The position numbers and the translations under genes are program-made. A DNA stretch of 64,000 nucleotides, taken from positions 70,224,181 through 70,288,180 of the forward strand of contig NC_058340.1 of assembly GCF_905475395.1 (NCBI RefSeq), read 5' to 3'. Every line of letters begins with the position of its first letter. Position 1 is the stretch's first letter. The notes under the pieces are model-generated. The model worked only from the letters and a program-made list of their open reading frames with translations, was not told the DNA's origin and ran no database searches. Positions 12,488 through 24,400 of this stretch are shown here, one piece after another. The DNA is from Chrysoperla carnea (Eukaryota; Arthropoda; Insecta; Neuroptera; Chrysopidae).

Positions 12488-15340
12488 ATTTTGGAGAGCC
12501 TTATCTTTTTCTTCCAATTTGGTGTTGACTGCCATTAAAGCTTCTTGAGTTTGATCGAGATCATTCTCAATAGCTTGGATCTTTTTTTGAAGTCCACGCG
12601 CTTCTTCTTCAGCCTACATGTTAAAAAATCATCAAGTTTGAGTATTTTATTTGGATTTTTTAGGGAAGTATTTGGAATTTTCTTTTCGATTCCATTTGCA
12701 TTTATATTTTTTGTATTCAGAGAATTTCTTGGAAATTTTTTTGTTGGTTGTATTAAAACGTCAAATAAGTAGATACTGAATGGTAAAAAATGAGATTTAA
12801 CGCCCGTCTATATAAATGTACAGAAATTACAAATCCAACCCTGGAAAGCAGTGTTTTCTCAGTTGTTTTGTTTTGAAGTTTCTTTGATTTTTAAAAGTTT
12901 TAGAAATTAATCGGCTTATTTTTATTTGTTGAGTAATAGATAAATAAAAGATTAAAATCTTTTAATTTCACAATATATGGCGCTTAGATAATGCATTTAG
13001 TTAGGTAATTATTCACTGACGTAGCCAAAAAGAGGGCTAATGAAAACCGACAATTATTTTTAAGAGGGTATTAATCAAAGATTATTGATAAAGACCTTAA
13101 TACCGGAATAGTGAAGCAGATGTTGAATTGGAAGGACGATTAATTGTCAGTGTTGAGTATTTATACTACGTTTAATCAAGGAAATAATCTTATGTTGGAT
13201 CATTATTATAAATTACTGATCACCCCGTTTCTCAAGCCTCGGTTTCCATGGCTTTTAAGCTTAAATTCTTAAGAAATTTACTTTTTGGAAAGACGAAATC
13301 TTGTTCTATCAAATGATATAATATAAAACAGTTGATCGCCCATTGGTGGGGAAGCATCTATATAACCACGTGGGTCGATCAAGAGAGGGAGGAGATTAGT
13401 TTAAAAGTTACGCTGACCTACGCTTGGATTCGGATGGCAATAAAGTCAAGCAACGTTCAACCTACAGAAGGCGAACTTTGATTAAGTTGGGTTGAGTTGC
13501 CACTGGTTGTTATTAAGTTATTTAAAAAAAAAAGTCCTACATGCTTCCCCACAACTTAATTTAAATGCAATGTTGCCAGCCCTGTTTAAAAGTTGGTAGA
13601 TCTAATCTTTTTTTTTTCTATGTAATCCACCGTGGTGTTCTTTTGTCGTTTTTGGTTGTATCAAAATTTCGAATTGTTCTTTCCCTGGTGGAAATCTTTT
13701 CTGCCAATAGTCTAATTTGGTCTTGCAGTGTTATGAAAAACAATTACAACTAGAAGAATCATTAAGTCTAAAAAATTCTGAAACACTCGCTGTTTCAAGA
13801 CTGCATTATTATAAGTTTTTCGACTCTTCTAGAAGACTTTTTCAGAATAAATCAAAGTTGTTAGATCTACCTAAAAGTTGGTAGACTTGGCAACGTTTTT
13901 TGAACAACAAATCCGTTAAAAAATTTTAACAGCATCTTTATTTAATTTACTCTCTCCTCATAAAATGTATTTTTGACTACGTGACTGATTGAATCCGTTT
14001 TGAATTTGACATTTTATCGACTTGATACTTCTTTATAAGGTGTTATTTGTTGTTGTTTATTGTTTATGTAATAATATCTTGTCCAAGGTCGGCCAATAAA
14101 TATATTATTAGCTTTATAAGGAAATTATTACACAGTGACTGGTGGTACACTTACACATCGGAATAATTGATAATAAATGAGGGGGGGATGCTTTTTCATT
14201 TTACAAATATTTTTGTTCTTTTTAGGTCGGTGTAGTACACTAAGTTTAAGAAGTAAAAGATAGTAATACTACAGTGTAATTAGTCTATCCTTTTCTGTTT
14301 ATGTGTAAAAAGTATATACACTAGAATACAAATAGAACATATTTATGACTTTTAAAAAATCTGGGTTGTATTGTTTTTTTTCGGGTGATATTACCTTGTG
14401 ATAATTATCTCAATTTTTAATTATTTTTATTGCCTTTAATAGCCAAATTTTTGTGGTGGATCTAAGCAGTGGCGTAACGAGCTGCACTCGCGCCCGGGGC
14501 CCAATACCTTTTAAACTTTTAGCAATTTTTAATTATCCCGTCCGAGATATGATACCCCCTCTTGACCCCTCTCCTCACTACGCCACTGGATTTAAGAAAA
14601 AAAAGGCTTACGTCGCAAAGTTTTAAGTATATACAATGACTGTTAATAGAAAAATTGCCATTCGAATTATTTGTAAAAACTTAAATTACAGTCAAAACGG
14701 ATTATATTAACATTAAGAGGACCGTACAATTAAAGTCGCTAAATCCGAAAGTCGTTATATGCAATATGTACGTTTTATCTCTGTAGGAAAATTGATCTTC
14801 CAAGAGAAAGGTCTCTAGGTGGAAACTTGATGTCCCTTTCACTAAAAGTTATTCTTCTCCGAAGAAAAATGAATTTACGGCCTTCAAAAGACCTGTTGGA
14901 ACATCGCAGGGTCAGAAAGTTAGGGCACCCCTTTTAAAGACAATTTTAATGGAAGATTGTTTTTATCCAGGGATTAAAAAACGGCTTGTTTTAACCTACA
15001 TAACCATTTTCAAACTGCTTTTCACTGTTTAGTAATATATGATTATTTCCTTCAGATTTTCACAGTTTAAAAATAGCCATATAGACTGAAACATGTCATT
15101 TTTGAATTTTGACATTTGGATCGATAATATTCAAAAATTCCCCGAAAAGTATTTGTATTTTTAACAAAAATATAGGGAATAATGCAAATGGAATCGAGAA
15201 TTTTTTTCTATAAGAATATTATTTACCTTTTCAGCGCGGAGATTGGCATCTTTAGCTTGTTGTTCACATTGGAGAGCACGATCTAATGCGCTATCCTTTT
15301 CAAGCTTCATCGCTTGCATTTTCTTTTTGATTGCGTCCAT
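12488..15340 (-). CDS. Tm1: Tropomyosin 1, 5' coding exons 1 and 2 (partial gene)
   Basis: Two exons encode residues 1-80 of a tropomyosin, the coiled-coil protein that lies along actin filaments and controls myosin access. Exon 1 (15,340-15,227, 38 codons) opens [20 protein letters not shown] and ends at an AAG|GTAAAT donor. Exon 2 (12,613-12,488, 42 codons) runs from [11 protein letters not shown] to EEKDKALQN and ends at AAT|GTAAGT. Both junctions are phase 0, and 38+42 residues matches the family's classic exon 1/exon 2 split. The heptad pattern is unbroken. The ATG lies in a CACC-ATGG context. An acceptor just upstream (exon start 15,375) implies a spliced non-coding leader. The shared exons starting near AESEVAALNRR were not found to the left and should lie outside the window. 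Intron 1 is about 2.6 kb. Family identity is clear; muscle-type use is inferred from the N-terminus. Confidence 0.93.
14467..14589. mobile_element. 123-bp MITE with CAGTGGCGTA ends
   Basis: Starts CAGTGGCGTAACGAG and ends CTACGCCACTG. The interior is GC-richer than its surroundings. This terminus is widespread in animal DNA-transposon MITEs. Confidence 0.6.
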
Positions 15341-15375
15341 GGTGACCGGTTTTTTATTTGACGCTTACCCGAAAA
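15341..15375 (-). other. Tm1: Tm1 5' untranslated part of coding exon 1
   Basis: The 35 nt before the Tm1 ATG are bounded upstream by a typical acceptor (TTTACAG then TTTTCGGG). The leader is therefore spliced, and transcription starts at a separate upstream exon. Confidence 0.6.
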
Positions 15376-16074
15376 CTGTAAATAAGAAAATTTATTTTAG
15401 TAAACTTATTGCATTAAAAAAATTATTTTTGGTATAAACTTTGACCAGGAAAAAATGTCAATGATAAGTTTAGAGTAAAGTCTTTATTCGAGATCTTTAT
15501 CGAAAATTGTTATTCAGAATCTTTTGCAAGAATTTTTTGCACTCATTTTCAGATATAAAAGTCAAAAGAAACAGAGTTCGATGTAGCTGATTTCCCAATG
15601 TTAAAATATTTGCAATGTTTACCCGAACATTCTGTAAATTCTCATTCCTAAGAAATCAAGAAATGTGGATATTTATTCAAGAAATTATTCGATATAATTT
15701 CTATTTCAATACATTTTTCGATTATATTCCACCCAAATTTTTAAAATTGGATTTAAACTTTCCAAAATAGCTAAATGTGATAAATTTTGATGTGTTCCAT
15801 TTTATGGTTCAATGACTTGGTCACCTAAAAAAGTTCATATGGTCAAGGAAATGTAAAATTGCATTATTATTGCATCTGATTGAACTATATTTTTTTAATG
15901 TGTGTAATAGGTATGGCAGGAAATTCATGTCATTCCCTAGAATAATGCATATTATAGGTAAAATTGTGGGAATCAATTAACATTGCACTTGTAATAATCG
16001 ATGGCTGTGGGAAATTTTATCAAATTTCTAAGTTTAACCTTCAAAAATTTAAAATAATTTATAATTTTTGTAAA

Positions 16075-16556
16075 TATACAGGGTGTTAGGTAAGTTGGCT
16101 ACATATAGAAAACTTTTTTTATTATAAGGTTTACGAAAAAAATGTATTCTTTATAAAAAGCTCTACTTTTAAAAATATTAACATTGACCTATTCACTTTT
16201 GACATCGAATATACAGAGTGTCCAAGAATTGAGAAAGTGCGATAAGAATGTTAATGGGCGTTTAGAAATGTGAATCATTTTGAACAGATAAGAAGGGAAA
16301 CGGTTAAAAAAATCACTTACGAGATATACAGGAGTGTATTAAAACAATTTTGTAAAAGAACAAATACATGTATGGAACGTGAAGGTGGATGCGTTGAGGC
16401 AAAAACAAACTGAACATGTGGACACCCTGTATAGTCGATGTCAAAAGTGAATAGCTGAATAAAGCAGAGCTTTTTATAAAGAATAAATTTATTTCGTAAA
16501 CCTTATAATAAAAAAGTTTTCCATATGTAGGTCAACTTAGCTAAACACCCTGTATA
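16075..16556. mobile_element. 480-bp MITE with long (about 145-bp) inverted repeats, Tm1 intron region
   Basis: Ends TATACAGGGTGTT / AACACCCTGTATA. The arms 16,075-16,225 and about 16,415-16,556 are inverted near-copies (TTATTATAAGGTTTACGAAA, TTCTTTATAAAAAGCTCT). A second ACAGAGTGTCC/GACACCCTGTAT pair lies inside. Confidence 0.8.
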
Positions 16557-17940
16557 TAATTTATTCTGAATTATGTGGAAGCCATTTGAGGGTAAAATGT
16601 GATCCAAAATGTTAAACAAATACTCCCAAAATTTAAAAAAACGTCCTTGCTTTTTGGAGGACTGAGCAGAAATTAATTCAGAAGAAAGTTTTAAAAGTTG
16701 TTTTTTTCCATCCCTAATTTAAGAGAAGGGGGGCGCAATCAACCAAGAGCGTAATTAATCGAAGGTTAAATATCCTTCTAAAAATTATTTAAAAAATTTT
16801 TTTATTTAAATATTATTTTAGTAAAAAGAGTTTCCTGCGAGTTTATGGGGTTGCATAGAAATTATTTAAGGGTTAAATTTTCAACAGGTCATATTACATT
16901 TCATATGTATATAGGTCAAATAAAATATTTTTTATAATTATAAAAAAAAAATATTGTTAAAAAGTTATTTTTAAGTTTTAGGTAAATATTTAACGACCAT
17001 GCGTCTCGAATTTTTGTTTTGCTAAAAATAAAACATTCGCGAAATATCCGGAACAATTTTTTTTTTTAAATATTTATAAAAATAAAAATATACAAAAATT
17101 ATTATTTCTTGGTTGAAGTCAGCAATTTTGAAAAAAAAAGTATTTTTATTATAATTTTTTTAAATAAATATTTTTTATTAAAAATATTTTGCAAAAATTC
17201 TTTGGTGAAATAACAAAATTTTTCTTCAAGAGGCCATCAATTTTTCGAGACGTATCGAATAACAAAACCTTTGACGTATTCCCTAAATATCTGCCCACGA
17301 TAATTTTATAAAAATTGCTTGTCGAATAAAAGAATCATGCCAAAATTTAAATTTTGCTTTTTAAAAATTTGGAAAATTATTTTATTAATTTCCTGGCTCA
17401 TATCGTACCATCGCATCTAATTTTAACAAAATTTTATGTCAAATAAAGCAATCATGCCACAATTTAAATTTTGTATTCGAAAATTTTTAAAATTTAAAAA
17501 TAGTAAATTGTTTGTCAAAGCGGCCATTATTAATTTGACGAGGCATATCGTATAACGAAGTCCTTCTACGCACTTAAAAAACATGCGTAGAAACTTTAAT
17601 TTAAAACTATACACATTTTAATTTTCACGTCGAATAAATATGCTATTACATAATCGTCAAAATCTATTTTCCAGATTATTCGATGCATTCAAAAATATTA
17701 AATTTACTATTCAAAAAATTTTGGGGAGCTTTTTTACCCAAAAAAAAAAATTGATTTTGAGTAAGTGCTTAACAATTAAAGTTTGTATTATTCTTAAACG
17801 CATGCTCAATTTTGACGGAATTCAAAAAAATAACATTCTCTCTCAAAAAAAAAAAAACTTTTATTACAAATTTATCATCAATTTTTTGCACAACAATTGA
17901 AAAATTTTCAAAAAAACTTAAGAAAAAATAATGTACTTAC

Positions 17941-17980
17941 CAAATATAAATCAAAATGAGTGCAAAGGAGACTTTGAACT
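17941..17980 (-). other. Tm1: Candidate non-coding first exon of Tm1
   Basis: A strong donor (TTTG|GTAAGTACAT, G of GT at 17,940) follows about 40 nt that start at an arthropod-type initiator (TCAGTT, A at 17,980). It lies 2.6 kb upstream of the spliced acceptor of the ATG exon on the same strand. The pairing with that acceptor is inferred. Confidence 0.45.
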
Positions 17981-18013
17981 GAAAAGTACGCGGTCTCTTG
18001 ACAACTAATTATA
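17975..18013 (-). promoter_or_regulatory. Candidate Tm1 core promoter (TATA-like box plus initiator)
   Basis: On the minus strand a TATAATTAG box (18,013-18,005) begins 33 nt upstream of the A in an initiator match TCAGTT (A at 17,980). The spacing is that of a classic TATA/Inr core promoter, expected for a highly expressed muscle gene. Confidence 0.45.
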
Positions 18014-21000
18014 GTTGGGGTGTTTAAAACTTTTCTTACGTTATTGCCGTTAATAGTTTGGAAAAGTAGGGGTAACTCACTCAAAACATCTTTCTTTCTC
18101 CGTTTGATTATAATAATATGATGATGATATATTTAACTTTGTTGAACATGCAATGTACGATGTACAATGTTTAATATGTAGAAAACATTGCAATCTTTCT
18201 TCGAAACTTTTCATACTAAAAAAAATTCGTAGCACAATGGCTGCGTCAGCTAAGCGAATTCCCTCAGAGATTGAAAAAAGGACACATTTTTCTAAAAATC
18301 GAATATTGCATTTTTAATTTTTCAAGAATTCAAAATTTTGTACTTTGCTCATCCCCCACCCCTTGTTTAATGGTCAATTTTTCTCATTGACAAGCTTAAC
18401 CTTTCAAATACCAAAACTCTTCTTGATATCAAATTTTATTCAAATCGGACTTAAATTGCGACCGCTAGAGAGTTTACAGACACATAAACATACATACATG
18501 CATAGTACATACATATAAATTTATAAATTTTAACGATGGTCATTTTTGACATCTATTAGGTAGGATCGATGTCTAAAAAGTAAAATAAGTATAGATAGAT
18601 TCCAATTATTACAAGTAAAACATTATAATCGTCTAAATCCTCTATAAAAACGAAAATCAAATAAAATGCTTCAATTCGAAAACCACCTACCGCATTTATT
18701 TCCTATATATAACGGGTGTTAGAAATATCTCGGAATAGCAGTCAAATTCGAAAGATAATGATTTTAGCAAAAAAAGTTTCAAACAAAAGTTGCATATACA
18801 TGTAGAGCTAAAGAAGGAAAGTATAAGATTTGACCTTGAGGGTGACCTTGAATTTTAAGATAACTGAAAAGTTAACTTTAACTCTTATATGGTGATGATG
18901 GAGGAAAACATTAAGTTAGGGAATTGTTCCTAGTAAAAAACCGACAACTTTTGTTCGAAACAATTTTTCGAGAACTCAATAGGTTTGGTAGAAATCGAAC
19001 CCGATAGTATTTCCTTGATTGTTTTTGCATTCGATTTTTACCTTTTCGCATATTATTCCAACGCATTATTTTTATTGGCTTTTTAGTTGATGGATCAATC
19101 TATATTTCTGGAGTCATTTTGTTTCGAGTGTCACTGATGTTCCGGAACATTTCTAACCCAAAGTATATTGTATGAATATTGTTAAAATTTATGTATGTAA
19201 TAAACTACATACAAATATAATTTTCAACGGGTATTATTTTAGTGGTACTATAAAAGTTACCCCACTATAGTGTTATAAATAATATCCCCACTTCAGTCAC
19301 AAAATCAAAAGTGTTTTCGTTAAAAAGCCAATATATAATAAGATTGCATTACTAAACAGAAAATATTATTAAAACATCGAATCTGATGCGAACACAGATG
19401 GTCAGGTTGAAAACAATCTGTTTTTATTTTATTAATAACCGTGATCTATTTTTATATTAAAATATATATTATTAATATGTACGGACGGCCCCGTCTAATA
19501 ATTTTACAGAAACGTGGAAAAATTTATTTTATTTATCCTTACCTTATAGGAAGTAGGTAGAATCTTTTTGAATACCGGGTGCTTAAAAAAATGGGTGAAT
19601 TATTGAGTCAATATCTTGATCATCTGAGGAGTATTTTAAAGTAATATACAGGGTGCTTTTTTAAAATTGACATGAAATGCAAAAAATAGTTGGGTCTTTA
19701 GTACATATTACGCAAACATTAAACTTGACCCAGGTTTTCAGGCTCAACGAAAAGATCACTCTATTCCATACCTGGTAATAGATAGATGAATACTTTTAAT
19801 TAGAACGCAACGGTAAGATAAATTTATTCGAAACATTTTTCTGCAAACCGTACAATTTTGGGCAAAAACAAACTGAAAAGTTTTACCCAAAATTGAGTTT
19901 TTGTATGTCCTCTGTAGAATCTAGGCACTCTTGGAAAAAATTTTCCAATAAAAGTGGTTTGTTTTTCTATAAAGACCATTTTTTGTTCAAATTGAATGAA
20001 GAAATGCGCAAAAAGCTTTTTTATATAGTTTCTTACATAGGGTCTTATAGGGTACTTTTTCTATCAATTACTGTCTACTATTCGGTTTGTTTGAGCTTTT
20101 ATAAAGAGATGTGTGCCTTTGAAATTAACATTTTTCAAAAATACCCCTTTATTGATGGGTATAGTAAAATAAAAATAAATTAAGATCAGCTGATATCTAA
20201 TTGATTTTAGCCCTCAATTTTTCAAAAAGTGTAAAATATTCGAAAATAATATTCTTACTTCAAGTTTTGCAATCACTTCGTTTTAGTCTTAATTTTTAAG
20301 CACAGTAAAAATTTTGCTGTGTTATTACATAGCTCACACGATAAAGGGAATACGATTTTTCATTATTTTCGGTTCGGTTAAGGACGTTGATGCGTCAACC
20401 TGTTTTGCTATGTGCGTTCATAGGGAAACAGTACCTATGTAAATTTTAAAGAATTTTAAATTAATATAAAATAGAAAATTTTTTTGAAATTCTATTAAAA
20501 GTTTAAATAATTATTAACTGGTAAAAGTTTCAAGTATGGTTATCGATATAATTTTTGAAAAACATCGATTTATATTTTTCATTTAGTCCCATGTTAAAAC
20601 TTACTTTTAGTCATTTTTTAAACTTTAAAAAAATTTAAATTAATTCGATAACAGGTTATTTTTCCTGTCTTAAATCATAGAAAATCATTTAAATTATCGC
20701 ATTATCATATTGTTTTTTATTTCTCTACTAATATTGTTGACGCGTGAACGTCCTTAAATTTAATTGAAAACTGTCATTGAAATTGACAGCACGAATTTTT
20801 AACTTTTTTTGGCTTGACACAATAAATAAATTGAATCCAATGATTTCTAATATTTAAGTCCTAGAAAATGATATCATTTACAAGAAGTAGGCAGTCCCTC
20901 TATACTTCAACGTATATTGCTTTGTGTATATTTATCTAGGAAACAAAATTTTCTAAAAGAATCTTGTTATTTTATAAAATTTGTGCGAAATAGAAAGAAA

Positions 21001-21483
21001 GTTTCCCCGCGCATACATCCGGTATGGGTGGGGAAAATGCTGCTAGAAAATCGTAAGCCTTTAACGTGTGTCATACAAAATTTATGCTACATAACGTGTA
21101 ACTTGTCAAAAAAACAAGTACTTACATTAATCTGGGTGAAGGATTTTTGGATTAGGAAATCCAATGCATATCAAAAAATCAATACAAAATCAAAACATGT
21201 ATCAAAAAATCATGATGAAAATCAATTTACAAAGCATGAAATTACGTAAACATTTTCAAATGGTGAGTACACAAAATATTATTATTTAAATTAGTTTTGA
21301 AGCCGCGTTTTTTTAAATTAAAACGGTATAATTTTTTAAGAACACAAATGAAATTAGTAACAAATTACTTGTAAGTAGGGAAGTCATGTACTTTTAAAAA
21401 ATTGATCTGTCAAAATTGAATTGAATTTGCTACCGCTTTATTTTTGTTTTTAAAAAAATATAAAGTGAAAAAATATAAAAAAA
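18014..21483. other. Divergent spacer between Tm1 and the ORP9-type gene
   Basis: About 3.5 kb lie between the Tm1 promoter (minus) and the ORP9 ATG (plus). It should contain the ORP9 promoter and 5' UTR, but no TATA or initiator stands out. A possible donor (AATG|GTGAGTAC) near 21,260 could mark a non-coding exon. A lone MITE-type terminus (TATACAGGGTG) sits near 19,650. No coding exon was recognised. Confidence 0.4.
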
Positions 21484-24400
21484 ATGTCTGTGATGGAGGG
21501 TTCGTTAAGTAAATGGACCAATGTCGTTAAAGGATGGCAATATCGTTGGTTTGTACTTGATGAAACAGCAGGATTACTGTCATATTATACTGTAAGTGAC
21601 AATTAATTTCATTTCGTTTTCATTGTTTTGATGTAATTAACATAAATACAATTAATTGACATGTCAAATGTCAATATGTAAGTATTTTTATTTAAATAAA
21701 TTTCTATAGTGATTTAATGTCAAACAGGTGTACGGGATAATTTAACTTTTACCGGTTTTTTTTTTTTGTAATTTTTCATTTTCATTGATTTTATATTAAT
21801 TCGTAAAAAATGTACATAATCTTCGCTAATTTAATTATTTATGCATATTTTCCTATTTTTATACTTTTTATTATGTATGTACAAAAATTGCAAAAATAGC
21901 AAAAAATCGAAAAATTTTTGTTATCTCCAATTTCGATAAAACTCAGTATATAAGGTAATTTTGTTCCAAAAAGTATCCAATCATTAAATTAACCTGATTT
22001 TTATACTTTTTGTATCAAAATTACCCCATACACCGAGTTTCATCAAATTCTGGAACAAAAATTTCTTTTGCGTATTTCTCGATTTTTTCAAAGGGGTTTC
22101 CCCTTAAAAAAATTGCAAAAAATCGAAAAATTATTTTTCTCTCCGATATCGATAAAAATCAGTATAAAAGGCAATTTTGACCCAAAAAGTACAAAAATCG
22201 GATGCATTTGTTGACTGGTCGAATAGTTTTTGATATATGGACTATAATCGATCCAAATATTGCGATATCTCAGAAACTCTGCATCCAATCATTGAATTAA
22301 CCGAATTTTTATACTTTTTGGATCAAAATTACCCCTTCCACCGAGTTTCATCAAATTCCGGAACAAAATTTTTTTTTGCGTTTTTCTCGATTTTTTCAAA
22401 GGGGTACCCCTTAAAAAAATTGCAAAAAATCGAAAAATTTATTTTCTCTCCGATATCGATAAAACTCAGTATATAAGATAATTTTGACCCAAAAAGTACA
22501 AAAATGCTTTTGATGACTGGTCGAATAGTTTTTGAGATACGGACAAAAATCGATCCAAATTTTCAAATATTGCGATATCTCAGAAACTCTACCCACTCGC
22601 TTCGCTGGGCAATTGCAAATTTGTATATAAAGACTATTTCGTTATAAACTTAACTTCATTTGCCATCACTTATTTCCGCTTTCGTACACAATTTCGATGG
22701 TCTTAATTTTTGGTCTTAATTGTGTCGGACAGAAAAGCTAGAAATAAAAGCGCGTTTATTATGTTTTATAAAAGGGCAAGCGTACAATTTTCTGCTCGGC
22801 ACAAAATATTTTATCGCGCATTCGCCAAAAATCAAAAGTCTATTTCTGTTAAACAAGAGCTAACTAAATAACGAACAATTTGCTACTCTTGTAACATTTT
22901 GACGATCGCTATAAATAACTTACAATGACATCTAGAGGAAATCGAATGAAACAATGTAAAAATGTAGGTACTTAGACTGAAATAAGATTAGATAAAAACA
23001 AAATTATGTTTTATTTGAAATAAATATTATTTATTATTAAAACGTATATATAATCGATAAAATATAATCGTTATAATGATTTTGCATTGGTTTGATTTTT
23101 TGCATAAGCATTCTTATAAAAATCATAGAATAAATAATAAACTAGAACTACATTTGGAATATACAAGAATCCCAATTCTTTTGGTACGTTGCATGTTGAT
23201 GGCAATGCTGTGAAATAGTGTACGATTATTATTGTAAATTGGACCTGTAACAAAAATTAAAGAAAAATTGTTCAAATATGAATCAAACTTAATTTTATAT
23301 TCCAAATCATCAGAGAGATAATACACACTAGAGGGACATAGACATTGGAAACGTCTAATAGTGAGAAAGGTAGAAAGAGACAGAAATTGGAGTATACATT
23401 TTTGTTGTTATTATAGTTGGCGCGGAAAAGAATGTATGAGAAAGAGGAAGGAAGACAGCTATACGATATCCCTTTTGGTGTCTTTTTCTATTACGATCAA
23501 CCTTTGGTGGGGACTTTACACCTCTATTGCGTATTATCTCTATGCGAATCACTCTAAATCTAGATGAGTTAACAATAACCTAATATGAAGTAACTAACTT
23601 AAAATAATACATTTTTCAGTAAAAGGAACCTGCCGCCTTCTTAAATAGCTTTAACTCCTTACTCCATGTCTCAAAGTAGGTTTTCAATATGAAAACCAGA
23701 GTACAACTGTAGAAAGAAACATTGTAATCAGAGTCTGGTCACGAGTAATCTATGATTGGTTTGCTATTTTTAGGTGGAATTTACATCGTCCCTAGTAGCT
23801 GTCGGCTCGCAACCCTCGCGAGTTGACTGTAACTCGCAACCCTCGCGAATAGACTGTAACTCGCAACCCAACTCACACGAAAGTTGCTGTCTGCACTAGC
23901 CTGTTTACATGAACGCTGATATCAGTTTCTGACGCGAAACTGAGAAGGAAGAACGCGAGGTTCTGTCGTTTGATGTGTTGAATGCAGACGAGTGGATCAC
24001 GCAATTGATAGTACCTCAATTGCGTAGAGTAGACTGTAACTCGCAATCCAACTCACATGAAAGTTGCTGCCTACACTCGCCTGCTTACATGATCGGGGAT
24101 AATATCGTTTCTGATGCGAAACCGAATGAGAAGAACGCTAAGTTCTGTCGTGTATTGTGGTGAATGCAGATGAGTGGACCATGCAATTGATAGTAACTCA
24201 ATTGCGCAGAGTAGGCTGTAACTCGCAACCCAACTCACACGAAAGTTGCTGGCTGCATTGGCCTGCTTACATGATCGCGGATAATATCGTTTCTGATGCG
24301 AAACCGAGTGAGAAGAACGTTAGGTTCTGTCGTTTATTGTGGTGAATGCAGATGAGTGAACCATGCAATTGATAGTAACTCAATTGCGCAGAGTAGACTG

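Noticed and set aside
19893-20183. 96-codon frame with hydrophobic stretch
   Set aside because: No ATG at its start; AT-rich, and parts read like dispersed repeat text seen near 18.9 and 25.7 kb.
20917-21249. 110-codon open frame upstream of ORP9
   Set aside because: It opens without ATG and is low complexity; at most part of a 5' UTR exon ending at a possible donor near 21,260.
22088-22596. Several 60-79-codon frames on both strands
   Set aside because: They are frames through the 306-bp repeat array, recurring with its period.
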